From Thauera sp. (lineage in GTDB: Bacteria > Pseudomonadota > Gammaproteobacteria > Burkholderiales > Rhodocyclaceae), in NCBI GenBank assembly GCA_024235615.1, contig JACKMB010000006.1, positions 62,001 to 126,000 on the forward strand: a DNA stretch of 64,000 nucleotides, given 5' to 3'. Position numbers and translations under genes: made by a program. Positions 21,650 through 29,912 of this stretch are shown in pieces (the stretch's first letter is position 1; each line of letters starts with the position of its first letter). Under the pieces are notes generated by a model. The model worked only from the letters and a program-made list of their open reading frames with translations. It searched no databases and was not told the DNA's origin.

Positions 21650-22642
21650 TCACTCGGGCACGCAGATCCTGCCCTTTCGTGCGGCACCCAGCGTCTTCAG
21701 CGCGAGCAGCACCACCACCATGGTGAGCAGCGCGAGCAGGATCAGGCCGAGGCCGTGGTGGAAGCCCGAGCCGGTGCGCGCGCCCATCTCCAGCGCGGCG
21801 AGCGTCATCGCCGCGAGCGGGAAGGAATAGGCCCAGGCCGGGATCGCGAAGGGCAGGCGCAGGAAGCGCAGCGCATTGCTCGCCAGCAGCAGGGTCAGGA
21901 AGAGCGCGGTGAAGTAGAGCACGCGGGCGAAGGCGTCGATCTGGTCGACGAGCGCGACCCAGGCGAGGAAGCCGGCGGCCGGCGGGGCGATGAGGATGAA
22001 CAGCGTCGGCGTCAGCCGCTCCGGCAGCGGCTCGTTGAAGAACAGCCGGTGCAGCACGATGGTCATCAGCACCAGCCAGAACACCACGCCGATGCTGAAG
22101 AAGAACCAGCTCAGGTCCGCCGGTGCGAAGCCGGTACCGGCGATCGGCACCAGGATGTTGCCCACCACCGGGATGAACCAGGCCGGGTTGGCGTGCTCGA
22201 GCTTGTAGCGCGGGTGGTGGATCCAGCTGCTCATCGCCGCCAGCGTGAACGCCAGGTGCAGCGCCGCGCCGAGGCCCCAGATCCAGGCCGCGAAGCCGGG
22301 CAGCTCGCGCGCCCACGCCACCGCGAGCAGGATCAGTCCGATCGAGATCGCCGGAAAGAAATTGAGCTTGACCGGGTGCATCCAGTCCGCGCGCACCGCC
22401 TGCGGATGGCGCACGAGCTTCGCCAGGTACATCGCCGCGAGGAACACGAAGAGCGCGCTCGCGAGCAGGCGCAGCACGTTGCCGATGAAGGCGGGGGCAC
22501 CGCCCAGATGGTGCAGCTTGAGCCAGGCGAGCGCGAGCCCGGTCAGTCCCATCACGATGGCGAAGAGGGCGACGGGGAAGTGCTCGGTTCGGCAGATGCG
22601 CAAGGTCGCGGGCACAGTGGCCGGGTGGGCGGATGCGTTCAT
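21650..22642 (-). CDS. TehA/SLAC1-family (TDT) anion channel or transporter
   Basis: A 330-residue inner-membrane protein with about ten hydrophobic helices. It matches the tellurite-resistance/dicarboxylate transporter family by HFPVALFAIVMGLTGLALAW at the start, PVKLNFFPAISIGLILL, NPAWFIPVVGNILVPIAG and WAYSFPLAAMTLAALEMG. In this fold a central phenylalanine gates anion flow. The substrate (chloride, nitrate, sulphite or C4-dicarboxylate) cannot be assigned. The ATG at 22642 gives a normal family N-terminus. Convergent with the thioesterase gene and divergent from the permease-feoAB operon. Confidence 0.87.
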   Translation of the reverse strand: MNASAHPATVPATLRICRTEHFPVALFAIVMGLTGLALAWLKLHHLGGAPAFIGNVLRLLASALFVFLAAMYLAKLVRHPQAVRADWMHPVKLNFFPAISIGLILLAVAWARELPGFAAWIWGLGAALHLAFTLAAMSSWIHHPRYKLEHANPAWFIPVVGNILVPIAGTGFAPADLSWFFFSIGVVFWLVLMTIVLHRLFFNEPLPERLTPTLFILIAPPAAGFLAWVALVDQIDAFARVLYFTALFLTLLLASNALRFLRLPFAIPAWAYSFPLAAMTLAALEMGARTGSGFHHGLGLILLALLTMVVVLLALKTLGAARKGRICVPE

Positions 22643-23067
22643 GGATCGGTTCCGGAGGAAATGCTGGCAGGTGCGGATCTTGCGTTGGCAAGGATGTTCG
22701 GTGCCGCTTCGACATGACCGGCGACGGCGGATATCACCGTTCCAACCGCCGCCGGCATGCTTGGGGCTGGGGCTCCCGGCCTGGGTGCACCGGATCGCAC
22801 CAGCATGCAAGCATTCACCGTGCCAGCGTGCAGTTGCGGTCGGGGCCTCGCAGCGACAGACGCAGTTCCGCGTTCCAGGGCGGAAACGGCAGACGGCTCG
22901 GTAGGCATCTGCCAGAATTGACAGAAGGATGGCAGGCCTCCGCGGTCGATTCGCCGGAGGCTTGAGCGACCTCTGCCACTTGCAGGCGAGTGGCCGAGGC
23001 GGGAGGACGGGATGCAGGGGTCAGGGGCCGTGATGGCGGCCCGGGTGCGGCTTCTTGGAGAATGCGG
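22643..23067. promoter_or_regulatory. Divergent spacer between the TehA-like gene and the permease-feoAB operon
   Basis: The 425 bases should hold promoters for both directions. I can point to a stem-loop at 22936-22961 (GCCTCCG / CGGAGGC arms) and an imperfect TGCCA...TGGCA pair just before it (about 22909-22935). I find no Fur-box-like or FNR-box-like palindrome good enough to call and no credible small gene. Confidence 0.3.
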
Positions 23068-23559
23068 ATGAAGATCGAACCGATGAAGAACCGCAGGGGT
23101 GCCGGCCCCGACATCGAGGGCGCCGGTGCGGGTTCGCCGCGCAAGGGGGCGTTCGGCCGCAGCGTGCAGGCCTTCGCGCGCATGCTCCCGATCCTGATCG
23201 GGACGCTGCTGCTCAGCAGCCTGCTGGTCGCCTGGCTGCCCCGCACGCCGGTGCTCGGCTGGTTCGGGCGCAGCGAGTGGCTCGACGTGCTGCTCGGCGC
23301 GAGCTTCGGCAGTATCGCCATGGGGCACCCGGTCGCAGGCTACCTGCTCGGTGGCGAGCTGCTCGCCGGCGGCATCGGCCTCATGGCGGTGAGCGCGCTG
23401 GTGGTGGCCTGGGTGACCGTGGGGGTGGTCCACCTGCCTGCCGAGGCGCTCGCGCTTGGCCGTGCCTTCGCCCTGCGGCGCAACCTGCTGTGCTTCGCGT
23501 CGGCGATCGCGGTGGCCTGGCTCACCGTCGCCAGCCTGCGCCTGGTGGGGCTCGCATGA
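23068..23559 (+). CDS. Small permease, N-terminal half of a split ArsP/DUF318-like pair
   Basis: A 163-residue membrane protein with an Arg/Lys-rich N-terminal tail (1-35) and about four helices (ARMLPILIGTLLLSSLLVAW, the GASFGSIAMGHPVAGYLLGG segment, LMAVSALVVAWVTVGVV and a last helix). The GHPVAGYLLGGEL loop resembles COG0701-type permeases, which elsewhere are single proteins of about 300 residues. Start at ATG 23068 with GGAG seven bases upstream. Its stop overlaps the next start (ATGA). The transported species is unknown; coupling to feoAB suggests a link with divalent metal handling. Confidence 0.7.
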   Translation: MKIEPMKNRRGAGPDIEGAGAGSPRKGAFGRSVQAFARMLPILIGTLLLSSLLVAWLPRTPVLGWFGRSEWLDVLLGASFGSIAMGHPVAGYLLGGELLAGGIGLMAVSALVVAWVTVGVVHLPAEALALGRAFALRRNLLCFASAIAVAWLTVASLRLVGLA

Positions 23560-24068
23560 AGAAGGCCGCACGCATCCCCGCTTCCTGGCTCTACGTCGCG
23601 TTCGGGCTCGCCGCGCATGGCGTCGGACTCCTCCTCGATCCTGCGGTCGCGCAGGTGGCGCTGGCGTCCTTCATCGACATGACGCGCACCATCCTGCCGG
23701 TGCTCGGCCTCGTGTTCGTGCTGATGTACCTGGCCGAGCGCTTCCTGACGCCTGCGCGGACGCGCTCGTGGCTGGGACGGGACTCGGGCACGAAGGGCTG
23801 GCTGCTGGCGCTCGCCGCGGGCATGCTGTCCACCGGGCCGGCCTATGCGTGGTACGGCCTGCTCGCCGATCTGCGCACGCGCGGCATGCGCAGCGCGCTG
23901 CTCGCGGTGCTGCTCTACGCGCGCGCGATCAAGCTGCCGCTGCTGCCGCTGCTCGCGCATTACTTCGGTTTTGCCTACATGCTGGTGCTGTCGCTCTTCA
24001 TCGCGCTCTTTGCCCTGCTCAACGGCTGGGCGATGGAGCGCTTGTTCCCCGAGCCCGAAAACGAATGA
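23556..24068 (+). CDS. Small permease, C-terminal half of a split ArsP/DUF318-like pair
   Basis: A 170-residue membrane protein with four to five helices, including DMTRTILPVLGLVFVLMYL and a GP-containing loop, GWLLALAAGMLSTGPAYAWY. That loop is similar in layout to the GHPVAGY loop of the preceding protein. The two are therefore likely to form a heterodimeric permease with pseudo-twofold symmetry. Its start overlaps the preceding stop and its own stop overlaps feoA (both ATGA), so all four genes from 23068 to 26313 are translationally coupled. Confidence 0.7.
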   Translation: MKKAARIPASWLYVAFGLAAHGVGLLLDPAVAQVALASFIDMTRTILPVLGLVFVLMYLAERFLTPARTRSWLGRDSGTKGWLLALAAGMLSTGPAYAWYGLLADLRTRGMRSALLAVLLYARAIKLPLLPLLAHYFGFAYMLVLSLFIALFALLNGWAMERLFPEPENE

Positions 24069-24307
24069 AACCCGCCCTCTCCACGCTCGACCATCTGTCC
24101 GTGGGCGCAACCGCCGTGGTGCGCGAGCTCGATGGCGGGAACGAATTCTCGGGCAGGCTCGCCGCGATGGGCCTGGTCCTGGGCGCTGCGCTGCAGGTGA
24201 TGCAGAACTCGGGCAAGGGCCCGATGCTGGTGCGGGTGCGCGACACCCGGCTGGCGCTCGGTCGTGGCGAGGCGCAGCGCATCCTGGTCGAGCGGGTGCC
24301 GCCATGA
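24065..24307 (+). CDS. feoA: FeoA-family protein
   Basis: An 80-residue SH3-like protein with the FeoA core: LDHLSVGATAVVREL, then RLAAMGLVLGAALQVMQNSGKGPMLVRVRDTRLALGRGEAQRILV. FeoA is a cytosolic accessory of the FeoB ferrous-iron transporter. It overlaps both the upstream permease gene and feoB by four bases, and no FeoC-like gene follows. Confidence 0.92.
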   Translation: MKPALSTLDHLSVGATAVVRELDGGNEFSGRLAAMGLVLGAALQVMQNSGKGPMLVRVRDTRLALGRGEAQRILVERVPP

Positions 24308-26313
24308 ACTCGCCCGTCCGGCCGATTCTGCTCGGTCTCGCCGGCCAGCCCAACGTCGGCAAGACCACCGTGTTCAATCTGCTCACCGGCCTGGACCAGC
24401 ATGTCGGCAACTGGGCGGGCAAGACGGTCGAGCGCGCCGAGGGCCGGCTACGCCACGGCGACGTCGAAGCCACCCTGGTCGACCTGCCCGGCACCTACAG
24501 CCTGAGCGCGAACTCGGCCGAGGAGCGCGTGGCCCGCGATTTCCTGATCTTCGAGAAGCCGGATGCGGTGATCGTGATCGTGGACGCCTCCGCGCTCGAG
24601 CGCAGCCTCTACCTGCTCGCCGAGCTGCTTGCGCTCGGCCTCGATACGCCGGTGGTGCTCGGCCTCAACATGACCGACGTGGCCGCCGCTCAGGGCATCA
24701 CCATCGATCCGGCGGTGTTCTCCGCCGCGCTCGGTCTGCCGGTGGTGGCGCTGGTGGCGCGACGCGCCCAGGGGGTGGCGGAGCTCACCGAGGCGGCGCT
24801 GCGCCTCGCCCGCGACCCGGCCTGCTTCGCACCGCTGCGGCCGGAGATCGCCGAGCCGCATCGCGAGGTCCTCGAGGACCTGCATGCGCTGCTCGCGGCG
24901 CACGTGCCTGCGCCCTATCCCGCACGCTGGGTGGCGCTGAAACTGCTGGAGGGCGACGCCGAGCTGATCGCGCTCGCCCGCCGCTGGGCGCCCGAGCCGG
25001 TGTGGGAGCGTGCGGCAGCGCTGCTCGGCGAGCACGAGGACGCCATCCTCGACATCGCGGCCGGACGCTACGCCTGGATCGAACGCATGGCACGCGCCGC
25101 GGTGAGCCGGCCGCGCCTCGGCCAGGTGAGCTTCACCGATCGTCTCGATCGCGTCGCGCTGCATCCCGTCTGGGGCCTGGTGATGCTGCTCGGCGTGTTC
25201 GCCCTCATTTTCGGCCTCACCTTCGAGCTCGCAGGGCCGGTGCAGGACTGGCTGGAGAGCGGCGTCATCGAGCCCTTCGGCGCCTGGCTCGCGGAGCGCC
25301 TCGCCGGCGCGCCGCCCTGGCTCGTGGGGCTGCTGGTGGACGGGGTGCTTGGCGGTGCCGGGGTGGTGATCACCTTCGTGCCGCTGCTCGCAGTGTTCTT
25401 CGCCGCGCTCGCGCTGCTCGAGGACACCGGCTACTTCGCGCGCGCGGCCTACGTCATGGACCGCTACATGCACCGCCTCGGCCTGCACGGCAAGAGCTTC
25501 CTGCCCCTGTGCCTGGGCTTCGGCTGCAACGTGCCGGCGGTCATGGGCGCGCGCGTGATCGATTCGCCGAGCGGCCGCCTGCTCACCATCCTGCTCGCTC
25601 CGCTGGTGCCTTGCAGCGCGCGCCTGCTGGTGCTCGCCTTCTTGTCGCCGGTGTTCTTCGGCGCGGCCGCGCTCCCCGTCGCGCTCGTCTTCATCGCGCT
25701 CAATCTCGCGCTGGTCGCGATCCTCGGCAGTCTCCTCGACCGCTCGCTGTTCCGCGGCAAGAAGGTCTTCTTCATCATGGAGATGCCGCTCTACCACGTG
25801 CCCAGCCTGCGCACCATCGGGCGCCACGTGCGCGGCCACGTGCTCGCCTTCCTGCGCAACGCCGGCAGCCTGATCCTGGTGTTCTCGGTGCTGCTGTGGG
25901 CGCTCGCGTGGTTTCCCGGCGAGGGGCTCGAGCACAGCTGGCTGGCCGGCTTCGGTCGCGCGCTCGCGCCGCTGGGTGAACTGCTCGGCCTCGACTGGCG
26001 GCTGATCGTCGCCCTGCTGGCGAGCTTCGTCGCCAAGGAGAACGCGATCGCGGCGCTCGGCATCCTCTACGGCATCGAGGCCGAGGGCGAGGTGCTCGCG
26101 CAGACCTTGGCTGCGAGCGTGCCGCTCGCGTCCGCGCTCTCCTTCCTCACCGCGACCATGCTCTTCGTGCCCTGCGTGGCGACGCTGGCGGTGATGCGCA
26201 CCGAGACCGGGAGTTGGCGCTGGCCGCTGTTCAGCGTGTTGCTGCATCTGGCGCTGTCGCTGCTTGCGGCGGCCGTGGTCCATCGGGGCTGGATCGCGCT
26301 CGCGGGGGGCTGA
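24304..26313 (+). CDS. feoB: Ferrous iron transport protein B
   Basis: FeoB (669 residues) is the GTPase-gated inner-membrane Fe2+ permease used under anoxic conditions. The N-terminal G domain has G1 GQPNVGKTT, G2 around GNWAGKTVE, G3 DLPGTYSL and G4 NMTD. A guanine-dissociation-inhibitor-like helical spacer (about 170-280) precedes the membrane region. The two Gate motifs are visible near GFGCNVPAVMGARVID and VPCSARLLVLAFLSP. It is somewhat short compared with E. coli FeoB (773). No Cys-rich C-terminal tail is seen. Fits the denitrifying, microaerobic lifestyle implied by the nos operon. Confidence 0.95.
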   Translation: MNSPVRPILLGLAGQPNVGKTTVFNLLTGLDQHVGNWAGKTVERAEGRLRHGDVEATLVDLPGTYSLSANSAEERVARDFLIFEKPDAVIVIVDASALERSLYLLAELLALGLDTPVVLGLNMTDVAAAQGITIDPAVFSAALGLPVVALVARRAQGVAELTEAALRLARDPACFAPLRPEIAEPHREVLEDLHALLAAHVPAPYPARWVALKLLEGDAELIALARRWAPEPVWERAAALLGEHEDAILDIAAGRYAWIERMARAAVSRPRLGQVSFTDRLDRVALHPVWGLVMLLGVFALIFGLTFELAGPVQDWLESGVIEPFGAWLAERLAGAPPWLVGLLVDGVLGGAGVVITFVPLLAVFFAALALLEDTGYFARAAYVMDRYMHRLGLHGKSFLPLCLGFGCNVPAVMGARVIDSPSGRLLTILLAPLVPCSARLLVLAFLSPVFFGAAALPVALVFIALNLALVAILGSLLDRSLFRGKKVFFIMEMPLYHVPSLRTIGRHVRGHVLAFLRNAGSLILVFSVLLWALAWFPGEGLEHSWLAGFGRALAPLGELLGLDWRLIVALLASFVAKENAIAALGILYGIEAEGEVLAQTLAASVPLASALSFLTATMLFVPCVATLAVMRTETGSWRWPLFSVLLHLALSLLAAAVVHRGWIALAGG

Positions 26314-26316
26314 CCG

Positions 26317-26340
26317 CCACAGGCGGCGCGCCGCGTGTGG
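26317..26340. terminator. Hairpin between convergent feoB and trxC
   Basis: Arms of about 11 bp (CCACAGGCGGC / GCCGCGTGTGG) with one mismatch and a 2-base loop fill the whole gap between the two stop codons. There is no T-tract, so this is a candidate bidirectional terminator or mRNA-end stabiliser only. Confidence 0.45.
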
Positions 26341-26778
26341 TCAGCCGGCGTGGCCGCGCACCCAGCGCACGATGTCCGCCGCGCCCATCGCTCCCGCCTG
26401 GCGAGCAACCTCGCGGCCGCCGCGGAACAGCGCCAGGGTGGGGATGCTACGGATGCCGAAGCGCGCCGCCAGCGCCTGGTTGGCCTCGGTGTCGAGCTTG
26501 GCGAGGCGGACCTGCGGCTCGAGCATGCCGGCGGCCTGCGCGAAGGCGGGCGCCATCGTGCGGCAGGGGCCGCACCACGGCGCCCAGAAGTCGACCAGCA
26601 CCGGGATGTCGCTGCGGCCGACGTGACGGTCGAAGTTCGCCGCGTCGAGCTCCACCGGGTGGGCGGTGAACAGCGGCTTGCCGCACTTGCCGCAGTTGGG
26701 CGCCTCGGCCAGGCGGGCGGCGGGGACGCGATTGACGGCGTCGCAGTGCGGACAGACCAGGTGCAGGGCGTCGGACAT
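26341..26778 (-). CDS. trxC: Thioredoxin TrxC (thioredoxin 2)
   Basis: A 145-residue cytosolic thioredoxin. It has the N-terminal zinc-binding extension that defines TrxC, with two CxxC pairs (LVCPHCDAVN and NCGKCGKPLF), then a thioredoxin fold with the active site WAPWCGPC and the cis-proline segment GIRSIPTLALF. TrxC reduces protein disulfides and is induced by oxidative stress in other proteobacteria. GGAG lies just before the ATG. Convergent with feoB. Confidence 0.95.
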   Translation of the reverse strand: MSDALHLVCPHCDAVNRVPAARLAEAPNCGKCGKPLFTAHPVELDAANFDRHVGRSDIPVLVDFWAPWCGPCRTMAPAFAQAAGMLEPQVRLAKLDTEANQALAARFGIRSIPTLALFRGGREVARQAGAMGAADIVRWVRGHAG

Positions 26779-26960
26779 GGGGGGCTCCGGAGTATTTCAG
26801 ACTTCCCTGATATCGTGGCGAGGCGGCGGGATTCAAGGGGCCGGTGTCCATCGGCACGGGCGAGGGAGGGGCGCGCAGGCCGTCGCGTCTCGCCGGGATG
26901 GCGTGCGCCGCAGCGTTCGGGACGATAATGCCGGCATCTCGTTGCGAAGGAGGACCACCG

Positions 26961-27548
26961 ATGAAGCAGCCCCGAATCGTGGTGATGGCCGGCAGCCGCC
27001 GGCGCGAGGCCTTGTCGCGCCGCGTGGCGCACGCGTGCGCACAGGCCCTGCGCGACGCCGGCGCGGAGGTCGAGCTGGTCGATCTGGACGATTACCCCGC
27101 GCCGCTCTACGACGGCGACCTCGAGGCCGCCTCCGGCCTGCCCGAGGGCATCGTGCGCCTGCAGCGCGTGCTGCACGCGAGCGACGGCCTGCTGGTGGTC
27201 AATCCCGAATACAACGGCTCGCTCACGCCGCTGCTCAAGAACACGCTCGACTGGTGCTCGCGGCCCAACCCCGCCGACCCCGAGCGCTCCGGCGGCAAGG
27301 TGTACGCGGGGCGGGCGGCGGCGGTGGTGGGGAGTTCGCCGGGCGCGCTCGGCGGCATGCGGGTGCTGTTCCACGTGCGCGACGTGCTCGGCTACCTCGG
27401 CATGCAGGTGATCCCGCAGCAGCTCGCGGTGGGCAAGGCCGGCGAGGCGGTCGGCGCCGACGGGCGCCTGGATGACGCTGCCCAGCAGGGCATGCTGGAG
27501 GGGCTCGCGGCGGCGCTGGTGGATACGGCGCGCCGAATGCGCGGCTGA
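26961..27548 (+). CDS. NADPH-dependent FMN reductase family protein
   Basis: A 195-residue flavodoxin-fold oxidoreductase. The FMN phosphate loop MAGSRRREALSRRV is near the N-terminus, and the family motifs NPEYNGSLTPLLKNTLDW and VVGSSPGALGGMRVLFHVR are both clear. Members reduce FMN, quinones or chromate with NAD(P)H. The ATG at 26961 has a perfect AAGGAGG seven bases upstream. It stands alone between divergent trxC and convergent DGC-domain genes. Confidence 0.9.
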   Translation: MKQPRIVVMAGSRRREALSRRVAHACAQALRDAGAEVELVDLDDYPAPLYDGDLEAASGLPEGIVRLQRVLHASDGLLVVNPEYNGSLTPLLKNTLDWCSRPNPADPERSGGKVYAGRAAAVVGSSPGALGGMRVLFHVRDVLGYLGMQVIPQQLAVGKAGEAVGADGRLDDAAQQGMLEGLAAALVDTARRMRG

Positions 27549-27639
27549 GGGTTTTTCGCGCGCGAAGCTTGCGGCGCGGATGCTTCGCAGCCCTCGGGGG
27601 TGCGCGGCCACTCGGGGCGGCCGGTCGCGGGCGGTGGCC

Positions 27640-28086
27640 TCAGTCCGCCTTTCCGTCGGCCTTTTCGTCGGCCTTTCCGTCCGCCGTTCCGTCCGCCTTC
27701 CCTGCGGCGGCTTGCCCACGCAGGCCGCGCACGGCTGCGCGGGCCTGCGCGAACACACGCTCGGCTTCTTCCGGGTCGAAGTCCGTGGCGTAACGCTTCT
27801 TCACCCCCTGCTCGTTGAGCAGCAGGTGGACGGAGGGCTGCACGCCGCGCTCGGCCAGGCTGCTGCGCGTGCATTCGAGCGCGCAGCCGTCGAGGGCGAG
27901 GATGGGGCGGCCGGAGCGGGCGATGTTCACCAGGTTCGGCACGTTGCCGCCGACGCCGGCGATGCAGGACATCTCGGCCTCGCCCTCGCGATCCAGGCGC
28001 AGCGCCACGTGGTTGGCCATCTGCGCGGCGCTCGAGCACCCGGAGCAGGAATAGACGAGCGGCAGGTTCTTCTTGCGGCCAGCCAT
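27640..28086 (-). CDS. DGC-domain putative zinc-binding protein with a repetitive C-terminal tail
   Basis: A 148-residue protein. Residues about 8-118 form a DGC domain, named for the conserved DGC in ILALDGCALECTR. Further cysteines (YSCSGCSSAAQ and MSCIAGVGG) could bind metal. The last 18 residues are a hydrophilic repeat (ADGTADGKADEKADGKAD) generated by a 12-base DNA repeat. The DGC family has no firmly established function, though it is often found with metal or redox genes. Start at ATG 28086 with GAGGA upstream; the frame further upstream runs into repeat-like intergenic DNA. Confidence 0.8.
   Translation of the reverse strand: MAGRKKNLPLVYSCSGCSSAAQMANHVALRLDREGEAEMSCIAGVGGNVPNLVNIARSGRPILALDGCALECTRSSLAERGVQPSVHLLLNEQGVKKRYATDFDPEEAERVFAQARAAVRGLRGQAAAGKADGTADGKADEKADGKAD
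27645..27700. repeat. Short 12-bp-period coding repeat at the 3' end of the DGC gene
   Basis: The DNA reads as variations of GTCGGCCTTTTC / GTCCGCCGTTCC repeated about four to five times just inside the stop codon, encoding ADGK-type tetrapeptides. A repeat of this kind is prone to length variation between strains. Confidence 0.65.
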
Positions 28087-28337
28087 GGCGGGGTCCTCGG
28101 GGGGGCGTGTTGGGGCAAACAGTTTACTACGTGCCGCCGGCGTACCCTGCAGGTCACGTATTCGCGATCGTGCCTGCCCCGCTTCGCGGGCAAGCCTGCG
28201 AAGCGGCGCGCGTCCAGCGCCAGCGGGGTGGCGGCTGCGGAGCATCGCAGGCCACGGTTACAATCGAACGATCGCGGCTGCCGCGGCAGGTGGTGCCCGC
28301 GGGTGGCGGCGCCGCCCTCACAAAGAGCGATCCCGAC

Positions 28338-29513
28338 GTGAATCCCCGACGACAGCATTACCGCGGCCGCAACCCGGCGCGCGCCCACAACATCGCCGAG
28401 CTGCGCACGATGGCGGCGCGCCGGCTGCCGAACTTTTGCCTCGAATACCTCGAGGGCGGCGGCGACGATGAACTCGCGCTCGCGCGCAACCGGCGTGCGC
28501 TCGACGACATCCTGCTGCTGCCCCGCACCCTGGTGGACGTGTCGCGGTGCGAGCTCGCGGTAGCGCTGTTCGGCACCGACATCGCCATGCCGGCGGTGAT
28601 CGCGCCCACCGGCTTCAACGGCCTGCTCACCCACGAAGGCGACCGCGTGCTCGCCGAGGCGGCGCGCGCGGCGGGCATCCCGTTCTGCCAGAGCATGGTG
28701 TCCACCGTGGCGCTGGAGGACATCGCCGCCACCGGCGTGCGCCACTGGATGCAGATCTATCCCTTCAAGGACCGCGACAACCTCGCCGCGGTGGTGAAGC
28801 GGGCCGAGCACGCCGGCTGCGAGGCGATCGTGCTGACCACCGACGCCTCGGTGTTCGGCAACCGCGAGTGGGACCGCCGCAACTACCGCGCGCCGATGAA
28901 GCTCACCTGGCGCAACGTGCTCGATGTCGGCCTGCACCCGCGCTGGATCTTCGACGTGCTGGTACCGCGCGGCATGCCACGCTTCCGCAACCTCGGCGAC
29001 TTCCTGCCGCCGGGCATGGACAGCGCGAGGAACGCCGCTGCCTTCCTCGCCGCGCAGATGGACACCTCGCTGACCTGGGACGATGTGCGCCGCCTGCGCG
29101 AGCTGTGGCCGCGCCGGCTACTGGTGAAGGGCGTGCTGCTGCCCGAGGACGCGCTGCGCGCGAAGGAGGCGGGCGCCGACGGCGTGGTGGTGACGAACCA
29201 CGGCGGACGCCAGCTCGACGCCGCGCCGGCGCCGATCGAGACCCTGGCCGCGGTGCGCCAGGCGGTGGGGGCGGAGATGACGGTGATCGTGGACAGCGGC
29301 TTTCGCCGCGGCAGCGACTTCGTCAAGGCGCGCGCGCTCGGCGCGGATGCAGCGATGTCGGGGCGGGCGACCCTGTACGGCCTCGCCGCCGCCGGCGCGC
29401 CGGGCGCTGCGCGCGCGCTGGAGATCGTGCGCAGCGAGATGGAGCGCACGCTCGGCTTGATCGGCTGCGCGCGCATGGCGGAGGTGGACGCGCGCTTCGT
29501 CGGTCGCGGCTGA
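28338..29513 (+). CDS. FMN-dependent alpha-hydroxyacid dehydrogenase (LldD/mandelate dehydrogenase family)
   Basis: A 391-residue TIM-barrel flavoenzyme. The family features are present: NFCLEYLEGGGDDELAL near the N-terminus, PVIAPTGFNGLLTHEGDRVLAEAA, MQIYPFKDRD, the lysine in LLVKGVL, the catalytic histidine in NHGGRQLD, and the FMN phosphate site DSGFRRGSDFVKARALGADA. It oxidises an (S)-2-hydroxyacid such as lactate or mandelate. The GTG at 28338 gives the usual length; the frame upstream (to 28107) crosses a hairpin-rich intergenic region and is not family-like. The 251-base gap upstream contains a REP-like stem-loop at 28181-28204. Confidence 0.87.
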   Translation: MNPRRQHYRGRNPARAHNIAELRTMAARRLPNFCLEYLEGGGDDELALARNRRALDDILLLPRTLVDVSRCELAVALFGTDIAMPAVIAPTGFNGLLTHEGDRVLAEAARAAGIPFCQSMVSTVALEDIAATGVRHWMQIYPFKDRDNLAAVVKRAEHAGCEAIVLTTDASVFGNREWDRRNYRAPMKLTWRNVLDVGLHPRWIFDVLVPRGMPRFRNLGDFLPPGMDSARNAAAFLAAQMDTSLTWDDVRRLRELWPRRLLVKGVLLPEDALRAKEAGADGVVVTNHGGRQLDAAPAPIETLAAVRQAVGAEMTVIVDSGFRRGSDFVKARALGADAAMSGRATLYGLAAAGAPGAARALEIVRSEMERTLGLIGCARMAEVDARFVGRG

Positions 29514-29547
29514 GCGCCGCGGGAGGGAGTGTGGAGCGGGGGGGGGA

Positions 29548-29895
29548 TCAGACCCCCCAGACCACCGGCGTCTCCTCGCGCAGCGATTCTTCCAGCATGG
29601 CGAGCAGCGGCCAGGCGCGCTGGGCGAGGCCGACCGGCGCGGCCATGCCGGTGTTGCCGGCTTCCTTTTCGGCCTCCTCGTCGGCGTGGCCGCGCTGGCG
29701 TTCGAGTTCGGCCTGGCGGGCGCGCTCCTCCTCGATCGCGGCCTTGAGGCGGGCGATGGCCTCGGGGAGTTGTTGTACGGTGAGGATGCCCTTGGCGTCG
29801 GCGGGGTCCTTGCCGAGGATGCCGATGAGCTTCTTGGCGGCGTCGCCGAACATGATTACGTCGGCGCTCGCGTGGGACTTGAAGGTGACCAGCAT
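29548..29895 (-). CDS. DUF1840-domain protein
   Basis: A 115-residue cytosolic protein matching the DUF1840 family, which is largely betaproteobacterial. It starts MLVTFKSHASADVIMFGDAAKKLIGILGK, has a charged helical middle, and ends with WPLLAMLEESLREETPVVWGV. No function is known. Located 17 bases downstream of hpt on the same strand, so probably co-transcribed with it. Confidence 0.85.
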   Translation of the reverse strand: MLVTFKSHASADVIMFGDAAKKLIGILGKDPADAKGILTVQQLPEAIARLKAAIEEERARQAELERQRGHADEEAEKEAGNTGMAAPVGLAQRAWPLLAMLEESLREETPVVWGV

Positions 29896-29912
29896 GGGGT
29901 GTCGCTCCTTTA

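Noticed and set aside
28181-28204. Hairpin GCTTCGCGGG...CTGCGAAGC as a terminator
   Set aside because: It lies between divergent genes, where no transcript should end, and has no T-tract. More likely a REP-like element.
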